A DNA stretch of 16,967 nucleotides from Gammaproteobacteria bacterium (GTDB taxonomy: Bacteria; Pseudomonadota; Gammaproteobacteria; UBA6429). Both the position numbers and the translations under genes were made by a program. Of this stretch, positions 6,131-13,604 are shown one piece after another; position 1 is the stretch's first letter, and every line of letters begins with the position of its first letter. The stretch spans positions 1 through 16,967 of the forward strand of contig QIKU01000119.1 of assembly GCA_003232015.1 (NCBI GenBank). The letters are read 5' to 3'. Under the pieces are notes generated by a model. The model was given only the letters and a program-made list of their open reading frames with translations, made no database searches and was not told the origin of the DNA.

Positions 6131-9100
6131 CAGAAACATTTCAGCAAATGATTTATTGGCCGGCTCTCTATTTAGTGTAGGCCAGATCCGTTTAGCAGAA
6201 CTCTCCGTATTTAACTGGGGATCATTTGACGGCTTACACACAGCGGCCATTGACCCCCATGGCACTTTGATCACCGGTGATAATGGTGCGGGCAAATCGA
6301 CATTAATTGATGGTTTGATGGCACTGCTATTACCCGCAGGGCGTGCCACATTTAATATGGCCGCTGCACAGGGGGATCGTTCCGATAGAACACTGCTTTC
6401 CTATATGCGTGGCAGTTTTGGCTCTGTCCATGATGGCAGTAGTACGCGGGTTAAAAGCAAGCGCGAAGGTGCCGTTGTCACGGCTTTGCGAGCATTTTAT
6501 AAAGGTGATGATGGTTCCTGCGTAACGTTGATGGCACTGTTCTGGACAACGCAATCGAGCAATGCCCTGTCGGATGTTAAACGGATTTATATCATTGCAA
6601 AGCGTAATCTATTAGTTAAAGAAATACTCGATGCTTTTGGTGAGGGCAATGCCCGGTCTTTAAAACAATGGTTAAGAAGCGATCAGACCATCACTAACTG
6701 TGATGAGCGTTTTTCAGACTATCAGGAGTTATATCGAAAGCTTCTGTATATGGATAACAGAAATGCACCGGCTTTATTATCCCGTGCATTGGGCTTAAAA
6801 AAAATAGATGACTTAACCGGTCTAATCAGGGAGCTGGTTTTAGAGCCCAGTAATGTTAAAGAGAATGCAAGAAAGGTCGTTGATGAGTTTTCTGATCTTG
6901 TCGCAACCCATAACCAGCTTATTGATGCACGAGAGCAAAAAGAGCACCTGATCAAATTACCGGAATTAGAAAATAAACTAAAACAGGCTGAACATAAACT
7001 GGCTCGCCTGATGAGCGAACGCGATAGTCTGGCTACTTATTTCGGCGAGCTTTGCTATCAGTTGTGGAGTGAAAAAATTGCTAATTTGCAGTTAGCACTG
7101 GAGGACTTATCGCTAAAAATTAAGCAGGTTGTTGAACAGGAGTCAGATGCTGATTTACTGGTAGAGCAATGCCATGAGAACTATATCAAAGCAGGTGGCG
7201 GGCGTATTGAGGCACTGAAAACTGAATTAAAATCCGCTGAATCCAGAATGAATAGCATTGTTATACGTTCATCAAGTTATCAGAACGATGCGCGTGCTCT
7301 AAGTTTAGATGAAAGATTATCGGAAGATGTGTTCCTTGATAATCAGGCGAAAGTCGAATCCAGTTTAGAATCCATTGATGACGATAAACTGAAAGCCCAG
7401 GATCATTTTGCGCAAATAAGTGGGGAGTTGAGCAATCTTCAAACGAAACAAAAAAACATTAAAGTTGAAATAACTGAAATCGAGTCACGCCCTGATTCAA
7501 ATATTGATGTACGATTTCAACAGTTACGTGATGAGCTGGTGGAATCCCTCGGCATTGACCGAGAGCAATGTTTTTTTATTGGTGAACTCATTGATGTGCA
7601 TGAAGATCAGCGCCATTGGCAAGGTGCAATTGAACGTGCTTTGGGTGGCTTACGTACCACCTTAGCGGTACCTGCTGATCATTTTTCTATGGTGACGCGT
7701 TGGCTTAATACCCGGCATACAGGATTGCATGTGCGTGTTCAGGTGGTTGCAGAATATGCCAGCCATACTGATTTACGGGCTGAGTTTAAGAGCAATGGTT
7801 TTTTAAAGAAGCTGGTCTGGCGTAAGCACCCTTATCGGGAATGGCTTAAAAAGCATTTGTCCCGCTTTGATTTACAGTGTGTACCTTCAACGGAAGAATT
7901 AGATGTGACCCCTTTCTCCATGACTCAGCAGGGTTTGATGCACATGAATAAAGGCCGGTTTGAGAAAAAAGACCAACATAAAATTGATGATCGACGTCGC
8001 TGGCAACTGGGTTTCTCGAATAAATCCAGGTTGGCGATTCTGCAAAATGATAAAAAATCGTTAATACAGCAGGTTGCTGAAACGTTGAAATCAGTGGAAA
8101 AAGCCAGAGAAGATCTGGATGCTATCGGTGAACGGGAATCGCTCTGGAAGAAATTACGGGAATACCAGTGGGATGATATTAATGCGCCTTACTGGGAGTC
8201 GAAAGTATCTCGCATGCAGCAGGAGCTTCAGTTGCTGGAACAGGCTGGTAGTGATCTTGAAAAAGCCCGATTACGCTGGGAAGAAGTCAAGCAGGAACTG
8301 CTTGAAATCAGACAAAGCAAGGAAAAATATAAAATTCATGAAGGTAAGTTGAAAGGCAAACTGGAGCATGCAAATGAGCAGCGAAAATTGTCAGCAGATG
8401 CGGCTGCACATGGATTAGAAGATGATGTGCGTGAATGGCTTGATAAGCGAGTAGGTGCTTTGCGGGAAAATGATCTTGAGAAAGTGTCATTGTTGGAGGA
8501 GAAATTCAGGCAGGATATCGAAAAAATTCTGGACAAGGTGCGCGCCGATAAGGGTCGCTGGGAAAATACGGCCACTGGAATCATGTCATCGTTTCGCCAA
8601 AAATGGGAAGTGATTGCGGCTGACTGGCGTTGTGATATTGTCAGTCTTGAAGATTATCTGGCGCACTTGCAGCAGCTGGAGGAGGAAGGACTACCGCAGC
8701 TGGTTGAGCAGTTTATTGGCCGACTCAATAAACATGCAACGCAATCTCTGGCGCGTATTCAGCAGCAACTGGAATCTGAGCGCGATGATATTATTGAACG
8801 TATTGATACGATTAATCGCGTACTGATACGGACGGAATTTCGCCCGGGTTCTCATCTTAAACTGGGTACCAAAAAAGAAAAGTACAGCCATGTTCAGTTA
8901 TTTGAACAGCAGATTAGAAAAGTATTAAGTCAGGCGACCAGTGATGACCATGAAGCGCGTTTTCAACAATTGAAACTGGTCGTAGAAATACTTGAAAAGG
9001 CCAGCAATCCAACAACTTCAGGCACCCTGGAAAGTATGCGCCTGCTTGATCCCCGTTATCAGATGTCATTTTTTGCTGAAGAGCTGGATGCCAAAACTCA

Positions 9101-9560
9101 CGAGGTTCGTGATGTTCTGGAATCTTCCAGTGGTAAGTCGGGCGGTGAAAAAGAGTCTTTTGCTGGCACCATCGTGGCGGCAAGTCTGGCGTATGTTTTA
9201 ACACCGGATGGTTACGACCGACCTGTTTATAGCACCGTATTTCTGGACGAGGCATTTTCCAATACCGCAGAAGCGGTCAGTCGCAGAGTGCTCAGGGTTT
9301 TCAAGGAACTGCATATCCATGTTAATTTGATAACGCCTTACAAAAATCTTAATCTTGCAAGAGAGTCTGCCCGTTCACTACTCATTGCAGAGCGAGATCA
9401 GGAAAAACATGAAAGCCATCTTTGTGAAGTGACATGGGAAGAAATAGATCGCCGCTTAAAAGAAGAACGTGAACGAAAAACAAAAATTGAAGCACAAGCC
9501 CTGGGTGTGGAAATAGAAGCCAATGTGGAAATTGACCAGGTGAATGATGGCGGGCTCTAA
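6105..9560 (+). CDS. jetC: Wadjet protein JetC (SMC/MukB-like ATPase)
   Basis: A 1151-residue SMC-type ATPase, the motor of the Wadjet complex; family work shows it extrudes DNA loops and senses small circles. The Walker A GDNGAGKST is at residues 58-66, the ABC signature-like SSGKSGGEKES begins at 1007 and the Walker B is TVFLDEAFS with D1048 and E1049. Long coiled-coil arms lie at about 275-460 and 650-960, separated by a hinge-like globular part (about 467-600, containing HWQGAIERALGGLRTTLAVP) as in MukB. No CXXC zinc hook is seen at the hinge, which argues against SbcC/Rad50. Two starts are possible: ATG 6105 and ATG 6123, six codons later; neither has a strong ribosome-binding site, and both overlap jetB. 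All motifs are intact. Confidence 0.94.
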   Translation: MSRVIRMNSRNISANDLLAGSLFSVGQIRLAELSVFNWGSFDGLHTAAIDPHGTLITGDNGAGKSTLIDGLMALLLPAGRATFNMAAAQGDRSDRTLLSYMRGSFGSVHDGSSTRVKSKREGAVVTALRAFYKGDDGSCVTLMALFWTTQSSNALSDVKRIYIIAKRNLLVKEILDAFGEGNARSLKQWLRSDQTITNCDERFSDYQELYRKLLYMDNRNAPALLSRALGLKKIDDLTGLIRELVLEPSNVKENARKVVDEFSDLVATHNQLIDAREQKEHLIKLPELENKLKQAEHKLARLMSERDSLATYFGELCYQLWSEKIANLQLALEDLSLKIKQVVEQESDADLLVEQCHENYIKAGGGRIEALKTELKSAESRMNSIVIRSSSYQNDARALSLDERLSEDVFLDNQAKVESSLESIDDDKLKAQDHFAQISGELSNLQTKQKNIKVEITEIESRPDSNIDVRFQQLRDELVESLGIDREQCFFIGELIDVHEDQRHWQGAIERALGGLRTTLAVPADHFSMVTRWLNTRHTGLHVRVQVVAEYASHTDLRAEFKSNGFLKKLVWRKHPYREWLKKHLSRFDLQCVPSTEELDVTPFSMTQQGLMHMNKGRFEKKDQHKIDDRRRWQLGFSNKSRLAILQNDKKSLIQQVAETLKSVEKAREDLDAIGERESLWKKLREYQWDDINAPYWESKVSRMQQELQLLEQAGSDLEKARLRWEEVKQELLEIRQSKEKYKIHEGKLKGKLEHANEQRKLSADAAAHGLEDDVREWLDKRVGALRENDLEKVSLLEEKFRQDIEKILDKVRADKGRWENTATGIMSSFRQKWEVIAADWRCDIVSLEDYLAHLQQLEEEGLPQLVEQFIGRLNKHATQSLARIQQQLESERDDIIERIDTINRVLIRTEFRPGSHLKLGTKKEKYSHVQLFEQQIRKVLSQATSDDHEARFQQLKLVVEILEKASNPTTSGTLESMRLLDPRYQMSFFAEELDAKTHEVRDVLESSSGKSGGEKESFAGTIVAASLAYVLTPDGYDRPVYSTVFLDEAFSNTAEAVSRRVLRVFKELHIHVNLITPYKNLNLARESARSLLIAERDQEKHESHLCEVTWEEIDRRLKEERERKTKIEAQALGVEIEANVEIDQVNDGGL

Positions 9561-10770
9561 ATTATCAATCCGAGACTGGGGATTATTACCTTCGGATGTG
9601 AGGGCGTTAGTTTTAAAACGGGAATGGAACAATGATGCAGGCTTGAAAGCGCGTCTTTTAAACCGTAAACCCTTTCCGATTCGTATCGGGCTAAAGCCAC
9701 CTGCGGGGCGTTCTGCCATTGCTGATATGGCTCACTTTCAAAAGTTCATCGGTGAATGGCGTTCATATTCTTCTCAAAAATATATTCAATGGGAATCTCG
9801 ATGTTATAGAGCACTTTCAGAACAAACGGTGCCAAAGTTTTTTGTTCTTGAAAATATTAAAGAGCTGATTGAGTTTGTGGGTTCGGAGGCACTTCACCGG
9901 AGTGATAAATGGACGAAAAATATGGTACCGATGCTGTCGATTAGCGAGGCGCTCTATCCGGTGCTGGTAAAACACCTGAAGACAATTGAGTCGATACAAT
10001 TAGCCGATGCCGAGCTACTTAGCCGTTTAGTAAAACAGATGTCCTCTCAAATGGGGATGGGACTTTACTTGCGCGCACTGCCCCTGATGGGTGTGGATAC
10101 CAAGTTTTTAGAAAATTATCAGGCGTTGATTTCGGATGTGCTAGATGTCCTGCATGATGGTGAGATCACGGCGAGCGGCGGTATGCTTGAGTGGCTCGGC
10201 TGCCTTGAAAACCCTAAGGGCTGGCTTACCGTTCGTCCGCTTTGTGAAAGCGTGAAAGCGAATATTGGCGGCTTTCCAGTCATGCAACTTCATAGCGATA
10301 TTTTGCGAGAACATGCACTACCCGCCAAAAATATTCTCGTGGTGGAGAATATGCAGTCAGGCCTGGGCCTGCCTTTACTTAAAGATACCATTGCAGTATT
10401 TGGTGGCGGTAAAAACGTTAGCTGGATGGATGCAAGTTGGCTTAAATCCAGGCGCGTTGCCTATTGGGGCGATATTGATACCTGGGGTTTCGCCATATTG
10501 AGTGATGTTCGTTCTAAGCTCTCATCTGTTAAAGCGATTATGATGGATCCAGATACCCTTACTCACCATGAAGATCGTATGGGTGTTGAACCGGAGCCGT
10601 TGGAACATCTACCGGAGTTTCTGACTGGCTCTGAAGTGCAGATATTCTCTGATTTAAAAACCGGTAATTATTCAGCTTCCAGGCTGGAGCAGGAGCGGCT
10701 GTCCCCTGAGCAGTTAAATTATTTTTGTCCCCTTCTCATTACCAATTTACCAATCGAACCCTTCGATTAG
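9544..10770 (+). CDS. jetD: Wadjet nuclease JetD (DUF3322 + DUF2220, Toprim)
   Basis: A 408-residue protein related to the topoisomerase VI A subunit. In Wadjet it is the nuclease that cuts plasmid DNA once JetABC has finished extruding it. Residues about 5-190 correspond to DUF3322 and about 200-400 to DUF2220. The Toprim acidic residues are present: E268 in ILVVENMQS and D310/D312 in YWGDIDTWGF, so the enzyme is expected to be active. Two ATG codons stand side by side at 9544 and 9547, overlapping the end of jetC by 17 bases, which fits coupled translation. It ends the core operon. The C-terminal domain is complete. Confidence 0.93.
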   Translation: MMAGSKLSIRDWGLLPSDVRALVLKREWNNDAGLKARLLNRKPFPIRIGLKPPAGRSAIADMAHFQKFIGEWRSYSSQKYIQWESRCYRALSEQTVPKFFVLENIKELIEFVGSEALHRSDKWTKNMVPMLSISEALYPVLVKHLKTIESIQLADAELLSRLVKQMSSQMGMGLYLRALPLMGVDTKFLENYQALISDVLDVLHDGEITASGGMLEWLGCLENPKGWLTVRPLCESVKANIGGFPVMQLHSDILREHALPAKNILVVENMQSGLGLPLLKDTIAVFGGGKNVSWMDASWLKSRRVAYWGDIDTWGFAILSDVRSKLSSVKAIMMDPDTLTHHEDRMGVEPEPLEHLPEFLTGSEVQIFSDLKTGNYSASRLEQERLSPEQLNYFCPLLITNLPIEPFD

Positions 10771-10852
10771 TTCGATAATAAGTGCCTGATTTTAAAGAGA
10801 TGGAAATTACTCTGCACATCCATGCGCTACGCTGCTATCGTCGTAGGCTCCA

Positions 10853-11077
10853 ATGTTCAAAATCGGTGAAGAGCGTTACAAGAACAAGTGCTGCGCCGAA
10901 AATGACGGCAAAGGCTGGATCGTGCAAATTCTGGATGAGTGGAAAGAAGATGGACGCAACCCGAAAGACTTTTTGAGAACCTTAGAGAGGCAGTCAAATA
11001 AGTATCCTTATTGTGATAATAATTTTTTTAAACAACCATTCCTGCAAGCGTGTAAGAACAGAGGGTTATTTGATTAA
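10853..11077 (+). CDS. Small hypothetical protein downstream of jetD
   Basis: An open frame of 74 residues on the same strand, 82 bases after jetD. I do not recognise it. It is charged, mostly helical in appearance (WIVQILDEWKEDGRNPKDFLRTLERQ) and has four cysteines at 13, 14, 54 and 67. There is no signal peptide or membrane segment. A stop lies three codons upstream of the ATG, so this start is the only ATG option near the frame's beginning; the ribosome-binding site is weak (TAGG). A competing frame at 10782-10976 overlaps it but has an unnatural composition. It could be an accessory gene, a fragment of a lost gene or chance. Confidence 0.4.
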   Translation: MFKIGEERYKNKCCAENDGKGWIVQILDEWKEDGRNPKDFLRTLERQSNKYPYCDNNFFKQPFLQACKNRGLFD

Positions 11078-11098
11078 TACACTTTATTGTAGCAGCAG

Positions 11099-11144
11099 GT
11101 TGGGTTGTGCTTTTTAACCCGACAATTCAGTGAATATCGGGTTA
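11099..11144. repeat. Three-armed inverted repeat
   Basis: AACCCGAC at 11116-11123 can pair with GTTGGGTT at 11099-11106 (one G-T pair) or, as TAACCCGA at 11115-11122, with TCGGGTTA at 11137-11144. The first pairing resembles the short GTTGGGTT...AACCC-type intergenic repeats common in gammaproteobacteria. No T run follows either stem, so this is not a good terminator. Confidence 0.4.
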
Positions 11145-11197
11145 TGGTAAAGTTGCCTAATCCAGCCACGGGGTCACCCTGCAAGCCGAGATTAATA

Positions 11198-11224
11198 GCA
11201 GAAATATCGTAAACGTATTTCTGC
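11198..11224 (-). terminator. Stem-loop after higA, possible terminator
   Basis: GCAGAAATA (11198-11206) pairs with TATTTCTGC (11216-11224), with further pairing CGT/ACG inside. It lies 11 bases beyond the higA stop. The stem is A/T-rich and lacks a T run in the leftward direction, so termination is uncertain, although 3' end protection is plausible. Confidence 0.35.
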
Positions 11225-11235
11225 CAAGCTTATTA

Positions 11236-11604
11236 TCATACATGGGCTTGCGGCGGCTTAATCAGTGACTCAGCGGGTATGCCCAGGCCTTCGTGGAGTT
11301 TCCAGATCATTTTCAGGGTAAGTGAGCGTTTGCGATTTAAAATTTCATAGACACGATTGCTTTTGCCGATCATGGGCTCCAGATCTTTCACAGTTAAGCC
11401 TTTGCGCTCCATTTCAAATTTAATGGCTTCCACTGGATCAGGTAGCTCCATCGGGAAATGTTTGGCTTCATAAGCCTCGATAAGTGTGACCATCACATCC
11501 AGCTTTTCACCTTCTGGTGTGTTGGGCGCAGCCATCATCAGGCTTTCGACTTCTTTTAATGCCGCTTGGTAGTCGGCATTGGTTTTAACAGGTTTGATGT
11601 CCAT
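11236..11604 (-). CDS. higA: HigA-family antitoxin (HTH/XRE)
   Basis: A 122-residue antitoxin of the HigA type (COG5499). Residues about 52-115 form an HTH domain (GLTVKDLEPMIGKSNRVYEILNRKRSLTLKMIWKLHEGLGIP) that binds its own operator; the N-terminal part should neutralise HigB. It follows the toxin gene with a 26-base gap, the toxin-first order typical of higBA. The ATG is preceded by GGAGA at a good distance. The protein is full length. It probably represses the promoter at 11941-11969 together with HigB. Confidence 0.9.
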   Translation of the reverse strand: MDIKPVKTNADYQAALKEVESLMMAAPNTPEGEKLDVMVTLIEAYEAKHFPMELPDPVEAIKFEMERKGLTVKDLEPMIGKSNRVYEILNRKRSLTLKMIWKLHEGLGIPAESLIKPPQAHV

Positions 11605-11630
11605 GATAATTTCTCCGGCGTATTTATTTA

Positions 11631-11933
11631 CTAAATGGTTTGTACATCAATTTTATCGTACTGTGCATGGGTGCCGATAAATCGGATATACACGACCCGG
11701 TAGGTATAGTTTATCCATACGACGAGTCGGTACTTATTGCCAGCAATATTAAACACGGCTCGTTCATCCTTCAGAATACTGGCATTTCGCAAGTCCTGTT
11801 TTACATCAGCAGGTGCGTTCCAGTCGGCATTCAGCGTATGGCGATACCATGCTAGTGTCGCTTCCCTGGCATCCATGTATTTTGGATTGTCTTCCCAAAA
11901 TGCTTTCAGTGTCGATAAGGCGATGATTCTCAT
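11631..11933 (-). CDS. higB: HigB-family toxin (mRNA interferase)
   Basis: A 100-residue toxin of the HigB family (RelE-like fold), which cleaves mRNA on the ribosome. The N-terminal MRIIALSTLKAFWEDNPKY and the C-terminal core (NIAGNKYRLVVWINYTYRVVYIRFIGTHAQYDKID) match the family along its whole length. It is the first gene of a leftward pair with higA. The ATG at 11933 has no ribosome-binding site, and the best promoter places the transcript start at or within a base or two of the ATG, so the mRNA may be leaderless. Confidence 0.92.
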   Translation of the reverse strand: MRIIALSTLKAFWEDNPKYMDAREATLAWYRHTLNADWNAPADVKQDLRNASILKDERAVFNIAGNKYRLVVWINYTYRVVYIRFIGTHAQYDKIDVQTI

Positions 11934-11940
11934 ATACTAA

Positions 11941-11969
11941 ATAATAGTCCCAAAATGGGACTCTTGCAA
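11941..11969 (-). promoter_or_regulatory. higBA promoter with operator palindrome
   Basis: Read leftward, TTGCAA (11969-11964) and TATTAT (11946-11941) are spaced by exactly 17 bases. The perfect palindrome AGTCCCA-AAA-TGGGACT at 11946-11962 fills the spacer, an ideal place for HigA repression. The arrangement is seen directly; its function is inferred from higBA autoregulation. Confidence 0.7.
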
Positions 11970-11992
11970 ACAAAACTTGTGGGAGAATTAAA

Positions 11993-12223
11993 ATGAATCA
12001 GTAGCAATCACTTATGACACAAAGAGAGTTCTGTCATCGTTGGCAGCTGAGCGAGGCGACACTTGAACGCTGGCGTTCAGAAGGGATAGGCTCAATTTAC
12101 GTTAAATTGGGCGGTCAAGTCAGGTATCGGCGGGAGGATATACTGGAATATGATGCAAGTTGCTTGAGAGTGAGTACCTATGGGGGTGCATTAGGCTTAT
12201 TTACAAGGTTTGGGAATTATTAG
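11993..12223 (+). pseudogene. AlpA/excisionase-like HTH protein, amber codon at position 4
   Basis: The ORF from ATG 12014 encodes 69 residues with a MerR/AlpA-like HTH (REFCHRWQLSEATLERWRSEGIG then VKLGGQVRYRREDILEY), a type found in small regulators and excisionases of mobile elements. The only good ribosome-binding site, GGGAG at 11981-11985, serves an ATG at 11993 in the same frame; its codons read M-N-Q-stop-Q-S-L before the ATG at 12014. An in-frame TAG at 12002-12004 thus interrupts the natural N-terminus. The gene may be inactivated, re-initiate at 12014, or depend on suppression. It diverges from higBA across the palindrome at 11946-11962. Calling it a pseudogene is provisional, since the HTH itself is intact. 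Confidence 0.55.
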
Positions 12224-12265
12224 TATGAAAATCCGTTCGTTATTGGTGCAGCTGGATCTTTTAAA

Positions 12266-12300
12266 TTGACGTAAGACCTGTTTTTGGACTATATTTAGTC
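12266..12300 (+). promoter_or_regulatory. Promoter and operator of the Phd/YefM-ParE pair
   Basis: TTGACG at 12266-12271 and TATATT at 12290-12295 are spaced by 18 bases. The inverted repeat GACTA-TATT-TAGTC at 12287-12300 covers the -10 box, a likely site for antitoxin binding. The start codon follows 17 bases later. Confidence 0.6.
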
Positions 12301-12316
12301 TTATTAAGAGGTGTTT

Positions 12317-12592
12317 ATGAAATTATCAGATCAAATTAAACCAATTAGTTATTTGAAGGCGCATGCCGCTGAAATCGTGCGCAATCTTTCTGGGCAGGTT
12401 GAGCCGCTGGTTATTACTCAGAATGGCGAAGCCAAAGCTGTGATGCAGGACATTAAAAGCTATGAGCAAACCCAGCAGACTATGGCGCTGTTGAAGGTAC
12501 TTGCACTAGGGACTCGTCAGATTGAAGAAGGTAAGGTTCAGCCAGCTGGTGAGATCGTTACCCGACTTCGTAATCGGAACAAAAATTGCTGA
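12317..12592 (+). CDS. Phd/YefM-family antitoxin
   Basis: A 91-residue antitoxin. The N-terminal half (IKPISYLKAHAAEIVRNLSGQVEPLVITQNGEAKAVMQDIKSYEQ) is the classic Phd/YefM DNA-binding fold; the C-terminal tail wraps the toxin. I chose ATG 12317 because AAGAGG sits at 12306-12311 at proper spacing; the GTG at 12311 is part of that site. The stop TGA overlaps the toxin start (ATGA at 12592), a sign of coupled translation. It is expected to repress its own promoter through the repeat over the -10 box. Confidence 0.92.
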   Translation: MKLSDQIKPISYLKAHAAEIVRNLSGQVEPLVITQNGEAKAVMQDIKSYEQTQQTMALLKVLALGTRQIEEGKVQPAGEIVTRLRNRNKNC

Positions 12593-12918
12593 TGAGCTAT
12601 CAAGTATTTCTAACTGACGATGCCACCAACGACCTTGAAGACCTATATGACTATATCGAATCCCATGATGCACCTGAAAAGGCCGATGACGTTCTTGATA
12701 AAATAGAAGAAGCTTTCTTGAGTCTTTCTGAAAACCCGGAGCGAGGCGCTTACCCTAACGAGCTATTGGAAGTCGGCCTGCGCGAGTACCGGGAAATCTA
12801 TTTTAAACCCTACCGTATTATTTATCGAATAATTGCCGATAACGTTTATATAATGGTGATTGTCGATGGTCGTCGTGATATGCAGACTCTGCTACAGCGT
12901 CGCCTACTACAAGCTTAA
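12592..12918 (+). CDS. parE: RelE/ParE-family toxin
   Basis: A 108-residue toxin of the RelE/ParE superfamily. The motifs YQVFLTDDATNDLEDLYDYI, NPERGAYPNELLEVGLREYREIYFKPYRIIYRI and VIVDGRRDMQTLLQRRLL fit ParE-like members, whose known target is DNA gyrase; RelE-like ribosome-dependent cleavage cannot be excluded. ATG 12592 overlaps the antitoxin stop; a TTG at 12586 only adds two residues. It is the last gene before the ssrA region and is intact. Confidence 0.9.
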   Translation: MSYQVFLTDDATNDLEDLYDYIESHDAPEKADDVLDKIEEAFLSLSENPERGAYPNELLEVGLREYREIYFKPYRIIYRIIADNVYIMVIVDGRRDMQTLLQRRLLQA

Positions 12919-13077
12919 GCTCCCACGATAGCCAAGCTTCGCAGTGAGGATGACTCTAATCAACCACTGCTAAAGCACTGCGCTATCTACTCGCGTTCAT
13001 CAGTAGAAAAGAATAAGCATGATTCATTAGATTCAGTCAGTGCTCAGTCTTGCGACATACTGCCCATCTCTGGGCAT
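12919..13077. other. Non-coding spacer between parE and ssrA terminator
   Basis: No gene is seen. The only structure is a perfect stem TGCCCA / TGGGCA with a four-base loop at 13061-13076, adjacent to the ssrA terminator. This is where an island boundary next to ssrA would fall, but no integrase or repeat of the ssrA end is visible. Confidence 0.4.
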
Positions 13078-13113
13078 AAAAAAGCCAACCCCTATGATAA
13101 TATGGGGGTTGGC
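13078..13113 (-). terminator. Intrinsic terminator of ssrA
   Basis: On the minus strand GCCAACCCC (13113-13105) pairs with GGGGTTGGC (13092-13084) and is followed by six T's (complement of 13083-13078). It starts 11 bases beyond the tmRNA 3' end. Confidence 0.85.
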
Positions 13114-13123
13114 CTTCTGTTAT

Positions 13124-13487
13124 TGGTGGAGGCGGGGGGAATCGAACCCCCGTCCGCAAGTCCTCCGCCCTCGGCTCTACATGCTTATCCACATCTATTA
13201 AATTTAACTCCTAGCAACCCGATGGGCAGGGCAGTCTAACAGCGATTTCGGTTAAGTTTTAACGCTTCCATCCCGAACATATTTCCGCGCGATCTTATAT
13301 GAGATGACTCCGGTTATCTGAGCGTATAAGCACACATCAGGCCGAAGGCTTTAAGGCTGGTTATTAAGCAGCTAAAGCGTAGTTGTCGTCGTTGGCAACT
13401 ATAAGTTTTGCAAACAGATTAACGAGGAATTTGCACCTCGGCATGCACCTCCGGTTTTGTGACCCACGTCGAATCCAGGTCGCCCCC
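13124..13487 (-). tRNA. ssrA: tmRNA (transfer-messenger RNA, ssrA)
   Basis: This RNA rescues stalled ribosomes with SmpB. Read leftward it starts GGGGGCGACCTGGATTCGAC and ends with the T-arm GGGGGTTCGATTCCCCC and CCTCCACCA; the seven 5' bases GGGGGCG pair with CGCCTCC near the 3' end, forming the acceptor stem. The CCA is encoded. The tag frame lies at 13396-13367 and reads ANDDNYALAA, with two TAA stops (13366-13361). The resume codon is GCC. The length of 364 bases is normal for a one-piece tmRNA. The SmpB gene lies upstream on the same strand. The 3' end of ssrA is a frequent integration target for islands. The feature type tRNA is used as the nearest available class. Confidence 0.97.
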
Positions 13488-13604
13488 AAAGATCGTAACG
13501 CCAAAAACGAGCATAATTGGCTTGTTACCCGTTTATTTTAAACTATAAACGATCATTTTATTAGTCTGTTTTGGGTTAAAAAGGTTCAGAAAAGGGAATA
13601 AAGC

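Noticed and set aside
6105..9560. SbcC/Rad50 nuclease subunit
   Set aside because: There is no zinc-hook CXXC at the hinge and no SbcD partner; the flanking DUF3375, DUF4194 and DUF3322/DUF2220 genes identify it as JetC.
10782..10976. 64-codon frame overlapping the small ORF after jetD
   Set aside because: Composition is unnatural, there is no ribosome-binding site, and the frame at 10853-11077 is more protein-like.
11078..11235. Integron attC site beside higBA
   Set aside because: A GTTGGGT-like core is present, but the paired core and the attC stem layout cannot be completed, and no integrase or cassette series is visible.
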